The notes: generated from the letters alone by a model not told the origin. A stretch of 64,000 nucleotides of DNA from Pseudomonadota bacterium (GCA_018240425.1 JAFEFU010000019.1:62001-126000), one strand, 5' to 3'. Counted from the first letter of the stretch, positions 38,148 to 47,246 are shown. Translations and numbers: made by a program.

Positions 38148-39278
38148 ATGAACGCTCCGCGCCTGTCGCCCGCCGCCGAACTCCACGCCAATGTCGCCCT
38201 TCCGTTCGAGCGGGCGCAGGCGATGCCGAAGTCGGTCTATACCTCTCCCGAATTCGCCAGGCTGGAAGAGCGGCACATCTTCGCCGCCGAATGGCTGTGC
38301 GCGGGCCGGGCCGAGGCGCTGCCCAAGCCCGGCGACTATCTGACCATGACCATCTCGGGCGAGCCGGTGGTCGTCCTGCGCGACCGCGACGGCGAGATCC
38401 GCGCCATGTCGAACGTCTGCCGCCACCGGATGTCGACGCTGCTCGAGGGGCGCGGCAACACGCGCGCCATCGTCTGCCCCTATCACGCCTGGACCTACAA
38501 CCTCGACGGCAGCCTGCGCGGCGCCCCGGCGATGACCCTGAACGAGGGTTTCTGCAAGGAGGACATCAGCCTGCCCGCCATCCGCTGCGCGGTCTGGCAG
38601 GGCTGGATCATGGTGACGCTGAACCCCGATGCGCCCCCTCCCGAAGAGCGGCTGAAGGGCGTGCGCGAACTGATCCCCACGCTCGACATGGCGACCTATA
38701 CCGAGACCTGGCGCGAGACCTTCCGCTGGCACACCAACTGGAAGGTGCTGGCCGAGAACTTCATGGAAAGCTACCACCTGCCCATCTGCCACCGGGGCAC
38801 GATCGGCGGGGCCTCGAAACTCGAGGAGATGGTCTGCCCCGAGGGAACCGAGGCCTTCAACTACCACTGGATCCTCAAGGACGACAAGGTGCCGCTGGCA
38901 TTGGCCCATCCCTCGAACAGCACGCTGAAGGGCGAGGACCGCAGCAAGACCTGGCTTCTGGCGATCTACCCCTCGCTCCTAATCACGCTGACGCCGGGCT
39001 ATTTCTGGTATCTGTCGCTGACCCCGGACGGGCCGGGGCATGTGAACGTGATGTTCGGCATGGGCATGTCGGCCGACTGGCTGGCCGACCCCGAGGCGCC
39101 GGCCCACCTGGCCAAGGTCAAGGCGCTTCTGGATGATGTGAACGTCGAGGACAAGGGCTGCACCGAGCGGGTCTATCAGGGCCTGTGCGCGGGCATGTCG
39201 GCGCCGGGGCCGCTGAGCCATCTCGAGCGGCCGAACTACGAGTTCGCGCAATATATCGCCTCGCGCATCCCGGCCTGA
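38148..39278 (+). CDS. Rieske non-haem iron oxygenase, alpha subunit type, with bridging Glu
   Basis: A 376-residue enzyme. The Rieske 2Fe-2S domain has C91-x-H93 (CRHR) and C110-x2-H113 (CPYHAW). The catalytic domain has NFMESYHLPICH, giving His 210 and 215 for the mononuclear iron, with Glu 207 at the inter-subunit bridging position where most ring-hydroxylating dioxygenases have Asp. Glu at this site is known in carnitine oxygenase CntA and relatives acting on quaternary amines. The substrate is therefore plausibly a betaine-like amine rather than an aromatic ring. No reductase gene is adjacent; the partner must be elsewhere. The gene is divergent from the CoA-transferase. Confidence 0.85.
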   Translation: MNAPRLSPAAELHANVALPFERAQAMPKSVYTSPEFARLEERHIFAAEWLCAGRAEALPKPGDYLTMTISGEPVVVLRDRDGEIRAMSNVCRHRMSTLLEGRGNTRAIVCPYHAWTYNLDGSLRGAPAMTLNEGFCKEDISLPAIRCAVWQGWIMVTLNPDAPPPEERLKGVRELIPTLDMATYTETWRETFRWHTNWKVLAENFMESYHLPICHRGTIGGASKLEEMVCPEGTEAFNYHWILKDDKVPLALAHPSNSTLKGEDRSKTWLLAIYPSLLITLTPGYFWYLSLTPDGPGHVNVMFGMGMSADWLADPEAPAHLAKVKALLDDVNVEDKGCTERVYQGLCAGMSAPGPLSHLERPNYEFAQYIASRIPA

Positions 39279-39287
39279 GGACAGGAA

Positions 39288-39337
39288 GGGGGCTCTGCCC
39301 CCCGCCGCCCCGGCGGGGCGGCCCCCCGGGATACTTG
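39288..39337 (+). repeat. GC-rich intergenic element, copy 2
   Basis: GGGGG-CTCT-GCCCCC, a second CCGCCCC/GGGGCGG-type hairpin and then CCCGGGATACTTG, following the Rieske stop. It shares arrangement and end sequence with the element at 30693-30743. Confidence 0.5.
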
Positions 39338-39383
39338 CCGACAGAAAATGGCTGGCGCGGGAGGGGCAGGCCGTGTGGCGGGA

Positions 39384-39459
39384 TGGTAGGCCCGGAGGGA
39401 CTCGAACCCCCAACCAAGGCGTTATGAGCGCCCTGCTCTGACCATTGAGCTACAGGCCC
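39384..39459 (-). tRNA. tRNA-Ile2 (CAT, presumably lysidine-modified)
   Basis: A 76-base cloverleaf on the minus strand, with anticodon CAT at 39426-39424 in loop CTCATAA, stem GGGCG/CGCCT-type, T-loop GGTTCGAGTCC, discriminator A and encoded CCA. The AGAGCAGG...TTGGTT context is that of the minor tRNA-Ile whose C34 is changed to lysidine by TilS, rather than elongator tRNA-Met; this choice is by resemblance. The first pair would be G1-U72. Confidence 0.88.
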
Positions 39460-39607
39460 GGCCGCGCCGCCATGCCTAGCACAATGCCCGCGCGCGTCAA
39501 CCTCGCGGCCCCCGGGGGCAGCCCAGGGGGCGGCGAAGGCACGTTGTAGCCGCCGCGACAATCGGGTAAGTGGCCGTCTCAAGGGCCGACTGGCTTCGGG
39601 GGGCTGC

Positions 39608-40651
39608 ATGACGATCAAGAACGGGCTGACCTATGCCGATGCCGGCGTCGACATCGACGCGGGCAACGCGCTGGTCGAACGGATCAAGCCCGCGGCGAAG
39701 CGGACACTGCGTTCCGGCACGATGGGCGGCCTTGGCGGGTTCGGGGCGCTGTTCGATCTGAAGGCGGCGGGATACCGCGATCCGGTGCTGGTCGCGGCCA
39801 CCGACGGGGTGGGGACCAAGCTGAAGATCGCCATCGACACCGGCAACGTCGACACGATCGGCATCGACCTCGTCGCCATGTGCGTCAACGATCTGGTCTG
39901 CCAGGGGGCCGAGCCCCTGTTTTTTCTGGACTATTTCGCGACCGGCAAGCTGGTGGTCGATCAGGCGGCGCGCATCGTCGAGGGGATCGCCGAGGGCTGC
40001 GCGCGGTCGGGCTGCGCGCTGATCGGCGGCGAGACGGCGGAAATGCCGGGCATGTATCACGGGGGCGACTTCGACCTTGCCGGGTTTGCCGTCGGCGCGA
40101 TGGAGCGCGGGGGCGACCTCCCTAAGGGCGTGGCCGAGGGCGACGTGCTTCTCGGGCTGGCGTCGGACGGGGTGCATTCCAACGGCTATTCCTTCGTGCG
40201 CAGGGTGGTGGAACGCTCGGGCCTCGGCTGGGAGGCGCCGTGCCCCTTCGGGCCGGGCACGCTGGGGGCGGCGCTTCTGGCGCCGACGCGGCTTTATGTG
40301 AGGCAGGCGCTGGCGGCGGTCCGGGCCGGGGGTGTCCATGCGCTGGCGCACATCACCGGCGGCGGGCTGACCGAGAACCCGCCGCGCGTCCTGCCCGAGG
40401 GGCTGGCCTGCGAGATCGACCTCTCGTCCTGGGCCCTGCCGCCGGTCTTCCGCTGGCTGGCGGAAACGGCGGGCATGAGCCAGGCGGAGCTGCTGAAGAC
40501 CTTCAACTGCGGGATCGGCATGGTCGCGGTGGTCGCTTCCGACCGGGCCGAGGCGCTGGCCGGTCTCTTGCGTGACCAGGGCGAGACGGTGGTGCGGCTC
40601 GGCCGGGTGGTGAAGGGCCAGGGCGTGGTCTACAAGGGGGCGCTTCTGTGA
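39608..40651 (+). CDS. purM: Phosphoribosylformylglycinamidine cyclo-ligase
   Basis: A 347-residue AIR synthetase, fifth step of purine synthesis (FGAM + ATP to AIR). Conserved regions are [89 protein letters not shown] and [10 protein letters not shown]. The length is normal. The stop overlaps the GTG start of purN (GTGA), giving the common purM-purN coupled pair. TTGTAG and TAAGTG 17 bases apart at 39544-39572 could be its promoter, which would separate it from the tRNA upstream on the other strand. Confidence 0.96.
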   Translation: MTIKNGLTYADAGVDIDAGNALVERIKPAAKRTLRSGTMGGLGGFGALFDLKAAGYRDPVLVAATDGVGTKLKIAIDTGNVDTIGIDLVAMCVNDLVCQGAEPLFFLDYFATGKLVVDQAARIVEGIAEGCARSGCALIGGETAEMPGMYHGGDFDLAGFAVGAMERGGDLPKGVAEGDVLLGLASDGVHSNGYSFVRRVVERSGLGWEAPCPFGPGTLGAALLAPTRLYVRQALAAVRAGGVHALAHITGGGLTENPPRVLPEGLACEIDLSSWALPPVFRWLAETAGMSQAELLKTFNCGIGMVAVVASDRAEALAGLLRDQGETVVRLGRVVKGQGVVYKGALL

Positions 40652-41238
40652 AGCGCGTGGCCATCCTGATCTCCGGGGGTGGCTCCAACATGGTGGCTCT
40701 GGCGCAGAGCATGCGCGGCGATCATCCGGCGCGGGTCATCCTCGTTGCCTCGAACGACCCCGGCGCGGCGGGGCTGGCGCGCGCCGCGACCCTGGGCCTG
40801 CCTTCGGTCGCCGTCGATCACCGACCCTTCGGCCGCGACCGCGAGGGGTTCGAGGCCGCGATCCTTGCCCCGATCCTGGCGGCGCGGCCAGACATCATCT
40901 GTCTGGCCGGCTTCATGCGGGTGCTGACCCCGGCCTTCGTCGCCCGTTTTCAGGGGCGGATGCTGAACATCCACCCCTCGCTTCTGCCCAAGTATCCCGG
41001 CCTGCACACCCACCGCCGCGCGCTCGAGGCCGGTGACGCCGAGGCCGGCTGCACCGTCCACGAGGTCACGCAGATCCTCGACGACGGACCCATCTTCGGG
41101 CAGGCAAGGGTGGCGATCCGCCCCGACGACACGCCGGCGACGCTGGCCGCGCGGGTGCTGCACGAGGAGCACCGCCTCTACCCCGCAGTCCTGCGCCGCT
41201 TTGCCAGCGGCGACCGGACGCCGCTGATGCTGACCTGA
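40648..41238 (+). CDS. purN: Phosphoribosylglycinamide formyltransferase
   Basis: A 196-residue GAR transformylase using 10-formyl-tetrahydrofolate in purine synthesis. It has [16 protein letters not shown] at the N-terminus, [13 protein letters not shown] and the catalytic region [22 protein letters not shown] with the active His, then [15 protein letters not shown]. The start is a GTG overlapping the purM stop, so it depends on translational coupling. A 16-bp palindrome (41251-41266) follows but lacks a T-run. The next gene, rnd, is 180 bases away. Confidence 0.95.
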   Translation: MKRVAILISGGGSNMVALAQSMRGDHPARVILVASNDPGAAGLARAATLGLPSVAVDHRPFGRDREGFEAAILAPILAARPDIICLAGFMRVLTPAFVARFQGRMLNIHPSLLPKYPGLHTHRRALEAGDAEAGCTVHEVTQILDDGPIFGQARVAIRPDDTPATLAARVLHEEHRLYPAVLRRFASGDRTPLMLT

Positions 41239-41418
41239 GGGGCCGGACCCGGCAAGCGCGCTTGCCGCCCGCACCGCATCCAAAGCGCAGTGGCCGGGTG
41301 CATCTACGACAGGGGGGCAACAATGGCAGGGCCGCGTTGCGGGCGGCCTTTCAATCGCCGGATGGCTCGCCTATCAGGGTGGCAATGGCGGGATGACCCC
41401 GCGGACCGCAGGACGACA

Positions 41419-42573
41419 ATGAAAACAATAACGACGACCGAGGAACTGGCCGCATTCTGCGCCGAGGCCAAGAGCCAGCCCTATGTGACCATCGACACGG
41501 AGTTCCTGCGCGAGCGGACCTATTACTCAAAGCTCTGCCTGGTCCAGATGGCGCTGCCCGGCAAGGACGGCGCGGGGGTGCTGGTCGATCCGCTGGCCGG
41601 GGGGATGTCGCTTGAGCCGCTCTACGACCTCTTCCGCCATCAGGCGACGGTCAAGGTCTTTCACGCCGCGCGCCAGGATCTCGAGATCTTCTTCGTCGAG
41701 GGCAAGGTCTTCCCGACGCCTCTTTTCGACACCCAGGTGGCGGCGATGGTCTGCGGCTTCGGCGAGCAGGCGGGATACGAGACGCTGGTCAAGAAGATCG
41801 CGCGCCAGAACCTCGACAAGTCCTCGCGCTTCACCGACTGGTCGCGCCGGCCGCTGAGCGAGGCGCAGATGGTCTATGCGCTGGCCGACGTGACCCACCT
41901 GCGGGTGATCTACGAGCATCTCAGCCGCGAGCTGGTGCGCACCGGCCGCCAGAAATGGGTCGAGGAGGAGATCGGCGCCCTTCTCGATCCCGAGACCTAC
42001 ATCACCCGGCCCGACGAAGCCTGGGAAAGAGTCAAGACCCGCACCACCTCGGGACGGTTCATGGCGCTGGTCAAGGAACTGGCGCGCTTCCGCGAGGATT
42101 ATGCGCAGGGCCGCGACGTGCCGCGCTCGCGCGTGTTCAAGGACGACGCGCTGCTGGAACTGGCCTCGACCCGGCCGACGAACCTCGAGGAACTGGGCCG
42201 GTCGCGGCTTCTGCTGCGCGAGGGGCGCAAGTCCGAGATTGCCGACGGCATCCTCGCGGCGATCAAGGCGGGGATGGAGGCCAGGCCCGAGGACTTCCCC
42301 AAGCCCGACCTGTCGCGCGAGCAGTTGCAGGTCAACACCGCGCTGGCCGATCTCTTGCGCGTCCTTCTGAAGGCAAAGTCGGAAGAGGCCGGGGTGGCGC
42401 CGAAGCTGATCGCGGCGGCCTCGGAGCTCGATGCGCTGTCGGCCGGGCAGCGCGACCTGCCGATGCTGCATGGCTGGCGGGCAGAGGTTTTCGGCGATGA
42501 CGCGCTCAGGCTCTGCCGGGGCGAGATCGCACTCTCGGCAAGCGGCGGCGCGGTGCGGGTGGTGGTGCTGTAG
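41419..42573 (+). CDS. rnd: Ribonuclease D
   Basis: A 384-residue 3'-5' exoribonuclease acting on tRNA precursors and other small stable RNAs. DEDDy active-site residues are visible in YVTIDTEFLRERTY (Asp, Glu), KVFHAARQDLEIFF (Asp) and MVYALADVTHL (Tyr, Asp). HRDC-type helical domains follow (TSGRFMALVKELARFREDYA, VFKDDALLELASTRPTNLEEL). ATG 41419 begins the conserved start MKTITTTEELAAF; a longer frame to 41290 is unsupported. The gene is close to purN in the same direction but separated by 180 bases. Confidence 0.93.
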   Translation: MKTITTTEELAAFCAEAKSQPYVTIDTEFLRERTYYSKLCLVQMALPGKDGAGVLVDPLAGGMSLEPLYDLFRHQATVKVFHAARQDLEIFFVEGKVFPTPLFDTQVAAMVCGFGEQAGYETLVKKIARQNLDKSSRFTDWSRRPLSEAQMVYALADVTHLRVIYEHLSRELVRTGRQKWVEEEIGALLDPETYITRPDEAWERVKTRTTSGRFMALVKELARFREDYAQGRDVPRSRVFKDDALLELASTRPTNLEELGRSRLLLREGRKSEIADGILAAIKAGMEARPEDFPKPDLSREQLQVNTALADLLRVLLKAKSEEAGVAPKLIAAASELDALSAGQRDLPMLHGWRAEVFGDDALRLCRGEIALSASGGAVRVVVL

Positions 42574-42583
42574 GGCGCGGCCC

Positions 42584-43057
42584 TCAGCGCCGGCTTTCGC
42601 GGCTGTTCGTCTCGCCCAGGACGACGATCCTGGTCACGTCGGCCAGCCTGACCGTCGAGATATAAGCGGCGGCCGAGATTTCCCGCGACTGCGGCGTCGA
42701 GACATCCTCCTGCCCCGGCGGCTGGAACACGAGGAAACGATAGGTCATCACCCCGTCGAGCGGCAGGCCGTGATTTTCGGCGACCAGTGCCGCCTTCCAC
42801 CAGCCCTGGGTCGGCGGCAGGCCGGTGGCGCGGACGATGGCGCCCTCGGGCATGTGGGTGACTTCCAGCCCTGTGACCTGGGGCATGAGCTGGCGGCCGT
42901 CGGCGGCCTCGCCCGGCGCCAGCGTCGCGGTCGCCTGCGAGGCACGGGAATGGCCGAACCAGTTGAAGGGATTGAGCCGGCTGTCCCTGATCCGGCCGCA
43001 GTCGGCCAGCGTCAGCGTCATCAGGGCGAGGCACAGCGCGGCGGCGGGGCGTTTCAT
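42584..43057 (-). CDS. Putative lipoprotein of unknown function
   Basis: A 157-residue exported protein with signal peptide MKRPAAALCLALMTLTLADCG. The Cys at ~20 would be lipidated, but the residue before it is Asp instead of the usual Ala or Gly, so processing is uncertain. The mature part has PFNWFGHSRA, then VTGLEVTHMPEGAIVRATGLPPTQGWWKAALV, RFLVFQP and SREISAAAYIS. It is small and beta-rich in appearance and has no recognised domain. GGAG precedes ATG 43057. It converges with rnd (10 bases between stops) and is divergent from sufE. Confidence 0.7.
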   Translation of the reverse strand: MKRPAAALCLALMTLTLADCGRIRDSRLNPFNWFGHSRASQATATLAPGEAADGRQLMPQVTGLEVTHMPEGAIVRATGLPPTQGWWKAALVAENHGLPLDGVMTYRFLVFQPPGQEDVSTPQSREISAAAYISTVRLADVTRIVVLGETNSRESRR

Positions 43058-43177
43058 GCGGGGCTCCTTGCGGGTCACGCGCCTTGGGTAGCCCATTCGC
43101 GGGCCGCTGAAAAGAGGCGCGGGCGCTGGACCTTTACCGTGCGAGCGACTACCTCATGGGCAGGCGCGGAGAGGATC

Positions 43178-43609
43178 ATGGCCAGCGAAGCCTTCGAGGA
43201 CATTGCCGACACCTTCGACTTCCTGGAGGACTGGGAAGAGCGCTACCGCCATGTCATCGAACTCGGCCGTGCCATGCCGGAACTGGACGCGGTGTTTCGC
43301 GTGGCGGCCAACAAGGTCGATGGCTGCGCCAGCCAGGTCTGGTTCCGCCCGCGGATCGAGGGGCGGGGCGCGGAGGCCCGGTTCGACTTCCAGGGCGACA
43401 GCGACGCGATGATCGTGCGCGGCCTGATCGCGGTCCTGCACGCGCTTTACTCCGGCCTGTCGGTCACCGAGGTGGGCCATGTGGACGCTGCCGCCGAACT
43501 CAGGCGGCTGGGGCTGGACGAGCACCTGTCCTCGCAGCGCTCGAACGGGGTCCGGGCAATGGTCGGGCGCATCCGCACGCTGGCGGCGGAGGCGGTCGCG
43601 GCGGCCTGA
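43178..43609 (+). CDS. sufE: SufE-family sulfur-acceptor protein
   Basis: A 143-residue cytoplasmic protein receiving persulfide sulfur from a cysteine desulfurase for Fe-S cluster assembly. It opens EAFEDIADTFDFLEDWEERYRHVIELG, and the acceptor Cys is in NKVDGCASQVWFRP, with LHALYSGLSVTEV. The length is typical. It lies 17 kb away from the iscR-desulfurase-sufB operon, so it is transcribed alone. ATG 43178 has AGAGGA upstream. The likely partner is the desulfurase at 60663-61685. Confidence 0.9.
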   Translation: MASEAFEDIADTFDFLEDWEERYRHVIELGRAMPELDAVFRVAANKVDGCASQVWFRPRIEGRGAEARFDFQGDSDAMIVRGLIAVLHALYSGLSVTEVGHVDAAAELRRLGLDEHLSSQRSNGVRAMVGRIRTLAAEAVAAA

Positions 43610-43655
43610 CGTCGATGCGTGCAGCCCGTCCCTTCGTAACCATGAGATAGCGGCC

Positions 43656-44162
43656 ATGACCGAGACTGTTACATTTGACCAGATGAAGGGGGTCGTGGCG
43701 TCACTTCTGCTCCTGTGGGCCAATGTTGAAAGGGCTTTGGCCACGAGCATACAGACGCTCCAACAGGGTGAGGGGCCAAAGAGGACCCACGGGATCGCGC
43801 GTTTGTTGGATGTTTGGTCCGCGCTGGTGACGCAAGGCGCAGACGAGCAGCAACTCCGAAGGCAGATTGGCCAGCGGCTTGTGGATCATCTCAAGGAATC
43901 TCTCGAGATAAGAAACTTCGTCGCACACGGCCTGCGAGGCATCACCTCCGGGACTGACGAGCCGGTTGGGGAAGCGCACATTTGCGCCGAAATGAACGGC
44001 CAGCGGCGAGTGTTTACCTGGCAGGAGTTGCAGGAATTATTTGCATGGATGTCGAAAGTTCCCTGGTTGATAGCGGACCTGACGGACGCTGCAACGGATC
44101 GGGAACCCGAGCGTGGTGCTACAAGGCTTGTTCCTTGGAAAGACTTCCCTGCGATGAACTGA
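43656..44162 (+). CDS. HEPN-like protein of unknown function
   Basis: A 168-residue, mainly helical protein with no signal peptide. R86-N87-F88-V89-A90-H91 (EIRNFVAHGL) fits the R-x4-H motif of HEPN domains, which in many toxins, CRISPR proteins and Abi systems forms an RNase active site. Other helices, such as GVVASLLLLWANVERALATSI and ELQELFAWMSKVPWLIA, are consistent. The base composition of 43620-44250 is visibly lower in GC than its neighbours, which suggests acquisition. No partner (nucleotidyltransferase/antitoxin) is present. HEPN membership is by motif only. Confidence 0.55.
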   Translation: MTETVTFDQMKGVVASLLLLWANVERALATSIQTLQQGEGPKRTHGIARLLDVWSALVTQGADEQQLRRQIGQRLVDHLKESLEIRNFVAHGLRGITSGTDEPVGEAHICAEMNGQRRVFTWQELQELFAWMSKVPWLIADLTDAATDREPERGATRLVPWKDFPAMN

Positions 44163-44257
44163 GCGCGTTCCGTCCGATCCGGCGCCGCGCACATTTTTGC
44201 TCGCTGCTTAGAGAATGGTGCGGAGAGAACCCGATTCCGATCGGCGCCCTATCGCTA

Positions 44258-44899
44258 TTACAACCGGGCCAGCGCCGTGCGCAGATCGCCGTAGCCGGTC
44301 AGCCGCCTCTCGTAGGCCAGCCCCAGCCGGGCCGCGCAATCGCGGGCCTTGGCGTCCAGCGCGGGATCGTCGGTCTGGGCCTGGTAGACCAGCTTTTCAT
44401 AGTTGCCGAACATCATCTGGATCAGCTCGGGATGGCGGTCGAAGCCCATCGGCTTCCAGACGAAGGCGTCGAACTGGCGGCAGAGGAAGTCGGTCAGGTA
44501 GAAGGCGGTGGCCTCCTCGCGCGCGGCGAAGGCCGCGTTGCCCTCGAAGAAGGAATAGCAGTGGGGACCGGCGACCATCTCGACGCCAAGCTCGGCACAT
44601 TTCTTCGCCAGCATCCCGCCGGTGCCGCAGTCGGCATAGACGACGAAGATGCCGTCATAGTCGGCGCGGTGCTTGATCACCGTCGCCTCGACCGCCGCGG
44701 TGATCCGGTCGGGCCAGAGATGCAGGTTGGCGGGCAGGCAGGTCAGGTCGAGGTGGGTCCAGCCGTTCGCCTTCTTCAGATCGAGGATCTCGCGCGCCAG
44801 CGCGCCGCAGGCGATCAGCAGGATCCGTCCCTCGCCCCCCGGCTGGGCGCCCTTTTCGGTCAGCGTTCGGTCGTCGGGGATCATTTGCCCGGGCCTCAT
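44258..44899 (-). CDS. DUF1638 domain protein
   Basis: A 213-residue protein. The frame supports ATG 44899, which overlaps the stop of the upstream 58-residue gene (ATGA); ATG 44884 is an alternative. The core is RILLIACGALAREILDLKK, then LDLTCLPANLHLWPDRI, VVYADCGTGGML and a C-terminal LTDFLCRQFDAFVWKPMGFDRHPEL. This matches DUF1638, a family of unknown role usually next to corrinoid-dependent methyltransferase genes in alphaproteobacteria and methanogens. Conserved Cys and His residues suggest metal or cofactor contact. The corrinoid protein gene is 300 bases upstream on the same strand. Confidence 0.85.
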   Translation of the reverse strand: MRPGQMIPDDRTLTEKGAQPGGEGRILLIACGALAREILDLKKANGWTHLDLTCLPANLHLWPDRITAAVEATVIKHRADYDGIFVVYADCGTGGMLAKKCAELGVEMVAGPHCYSFFEGNAAFAAREEATAFYLTDFLCRQFDAFVWKPMGFDRHPELIQMMFGNYEKLVYQAQTDDPALDAKARDCAARLGLAYERRLTGYGDLRTALARL

Positions 44900-45072
44900 T
44901 TGCCCTTGCGCCCCTGCCAGTGCGCAACCAGCGTCGCGATCAGGAGAAGCGGGCCGAGCGCAGCCATCCACCCCGGCTGGACATCGCCCGAGACCGCGTA
45001 AGCCAGAGCGATCGTCGCGGCCCCGACAACGATGACGGCGGCGATGGTCAGCAGAAGCCGGGCGCGGGTCAT
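44896..45072 (-). CDS. Small 58-residue two-helix membrane protein
   Basis: This short gene encodes 58 residues. It starts MTRARLLLTIAAVIVVGAA, with a first helix at ~6-26, a short periplasmic loop (SGDVQPG) and a second helix (WMAALGPLLLIATLVAHW), and ends QGRKGK. GGAG is at the normal distance before ATG 45072. The stop overlaps the DUF1638 start (ATGA), so the two are translationally coupled. The function is unknown. Small membrane proteins of this kind are easily missed, and conservation next to DUF1638 would support it. Confidence 0.68.
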   Translation of the reverse strand: MTRARLLLTIAAVIVVGAATIALAYAVSGDVQPGWMAALGPLLLIATLVAHWQGRKGK

Positions 45073-45135
45073 GGGGCTCTCCAGTTTCCTACCAATCTGG
45101 GGGCGCGGGGCGGTCTTGCCAATCCCCGAAAGCGA

Positions 45136-45170
45136 AAGGCCCCGGTGCGCGCCTGCGCCCCCAGGGCCTT
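45136..45170 (-). terminator. Terminator after the corrinoid protein gene
   Basis: On the minus strand a 10-bp stem (AAGGCCCTGG / CCGGGGCCTT, one T-G pair) with a 15-base loop is followed by TCGCTTTC. It separates the corrinoid gene from the 58-residue gene and DUF1638. Confidence 0.6.
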
Positions 45171-45192
45171 CGGTCTGCCGTCAGGGCGCGGT

Positions 45193-45891
<699 letters not shown>

Positions 45892-46030
45892 GATCCGTCT
45901 CCTGCCAGCCTTTGCGCAGGTAATTACCGGGCGGGGCCGCTGTCAACTTGGCGGATTGCGACGCTCAGCACGACAGGGGCGACGAAAGCGGCATGGGCGG
46001 GCCGGGCGCAGGCGGCGGGGACTTGTGTTT

Positions 46031-46045
46031 GTTCTCTTTATGTTC
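46031..46045 (+). promoter_or_regulatory. LexA (SOS) box, alphaproteobacterial type
   Basis: GTTC-TCTTTAT-GTTC is a perfect match to the alphaproteobacterial LexA pattern GTTC-N7-GTTC. It ends 11 bases before the radical SAM start. Confidence 0.7.
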
Positions 46046-46056
46046 CAGATTGCGCC

Positions 46057-47139
46057 ATGCCCCTGCCGCCCCCCGATCCCTTCCTGCGCCTGAAGGCGCG
46101 CGGTTCCGCCACCAACGGGTCCGGGCGGTTCGAGCCCTATGGCCGCGAGGTTGCGCATGACGGCTGGGACATCCCCGAGGAGGAGCGGCTCCTGCGCACC
46201 GAGGTCAGCGAGGAGAGGCCGCGCTCGGTCGTCAACTTCGTCCGCTCGCCCGATCTGCCGTTCGACCGGACGCTGAACCCCTACCGGGGCTGCGAACATG
46301 GCTGTTCCTATTGTTTCGCCCGCCCGACCCATGCCTGGCTCGGCCTGTCGCCGGGGCTGGATTTCGAGACCCGGCTGGTGGCGCGGCCCGAGGCGCCAGC
46401 CGTCCTTGCGCGCGAACTGGGGCGCAAGTCCTATCGGGTGGCGCCTCTGGCCATCGGCACCAACACCGACCCCTACCAGCCGATCGAGGCGCGCTACCGG
46501 ATCATGCGGGCGGTGCTTCAGGTGCTGTCGGACTGGAACCATCCGGTCGCGATCGTGACCAAGGGAGCGCTGATCGAGCGTGACATCGACATCCTGGCCG
46601 ACATGGCGCGGCGCGATCTCGTGCAGGTCGGAGTGTCGGTGACGACGCTCGACTCTGCGCTCTGCCGCGCGCTCGAGCCGCGCGCACCCGCGCCGGCGAG
46701 GCGGCTCGCGACGATCGGGGCGCTGAGCGCGGCGGGGGTGCCGGTCCGGGTCATGGTCGCGCCGGTGATCCCGGTGCTGACCGAGGCGGAGATGGAGGCG
46801 ATCCTGGCCGCGGCGGCCGAGGCCGGGGCGGGGGCCGCGGCCTGGATCCTTCTGCGCCTGCCCCTGGAAGTGGCGCCGCTCTTCCGCGACTGGCTGGCGC
46901 GCCACGCGCCGCTGACGGCCGCTCATGTGATGAACCGGCTGCGCGAGATGCGGGGCGGGGCGGACTATGATGCGGACTGGGGCAAGCGGATGCGCGGCGA
47001 GGGGGTCCATGCCGACCTGATCGCCCGCCGCTTCGCCATCGCCTGCCGCAGGCTGGGCCTCGACCGGCCGCTGCCCCGGCTCGATTGCGAACGGTTTTGC
47101 GCCCCGCCGCGCGCGGGCGACCAGCTTTCCCTGTTCTGA
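46057..47139 (+). CDS. PA0069-family radical SAM protein (spore-photoproduct-lyase-like, COG1533)
   Basis: A 360-residue radical SAM protein. The 4Fe-4S motif C-x3-C-x2-C is in NPYRGCEHGCSYCFARPTH, and preceding segments (RGSATNGSGRFEPYG, PRSVVNFVRSPDLPFD) are characteristic of the PA0069/SplB-related family. Downstream parts include YRVAPLAIGTNTDPYQPIE and VAIVTKGALIERDIDIL. The C-terminal Cys region is DCERFCAPPRAGDQLSLF. The function is unproven; relatives repair DNA photoproducts. The ATG has no ribosome site, and a perfect SOS box lies just upstream, pointing to damage-induced transcription. The last 16 bases before the stop recur at 47692. Confidence 0.87.
   Translation: MPLPPPDPFLRLKARGSATNGSGRFEPYGREVAHDGWDIPEEERLLRTEVSEERPRSVVNFVRSPDLPFDRTLNPYRGCEHGCSYCFARPTHAWLGLSPGLDFETRLVARPEAPAVLARELGRKSYRVAPLAIGTNTDPYQPIEARYRIMRAVLQVLSDWNHPVAIVTKGALIERDIDILADMARRDLVQVGVSVTTLDSALCRALEPRAPAPARRLATIGALSAAGVPVRVMVAPVIPVLTEAEMEAILAAAAEAGAGAAAWILLRLPLEVAPLFRDWLARHAPLTAAHVMNRLREMRGGADYDADWGKRMRGEGVHADLIARRFAIACRRLGLDRPLPRLDCERFCAPPRAGDQLSLF
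47121..47136 (+). repeat. 16-bp repeat at the end of the radical SAM gene (copy 1)
   Basis: CCAGCTTTCCCTGTTC occurs here as the last coding bases of the radical SAM gene and again at 47692-47707 upstream of the second usp gene. Confidence 0.7.
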
Positions 47140-47246
47140 CCGCCTTGCGGGGCAGGGCGGCTGTTGCCTTGCCGCTATCAATAACGCTTCCGTGATGGTA
47201 TGGTGCGCGAATTGGATTCAATCATCAAATTTGAAGGGGGGCTGTG

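Noticed and set aside
41251..41266. 16-bp palindrome GGCAAGCGCGCTTGCC after purN as a terminator
   Set aside because: A perfect palindrome without loop or T-run; it could be an operator or chance, so not annotated.
47215..47231. Possible FNR box upstream of usp copy 1 (TTGGATTCAATCAT)
   Set aside because: Two mismatches in one half-site and one in the other, weaker than the clear site at hemA.
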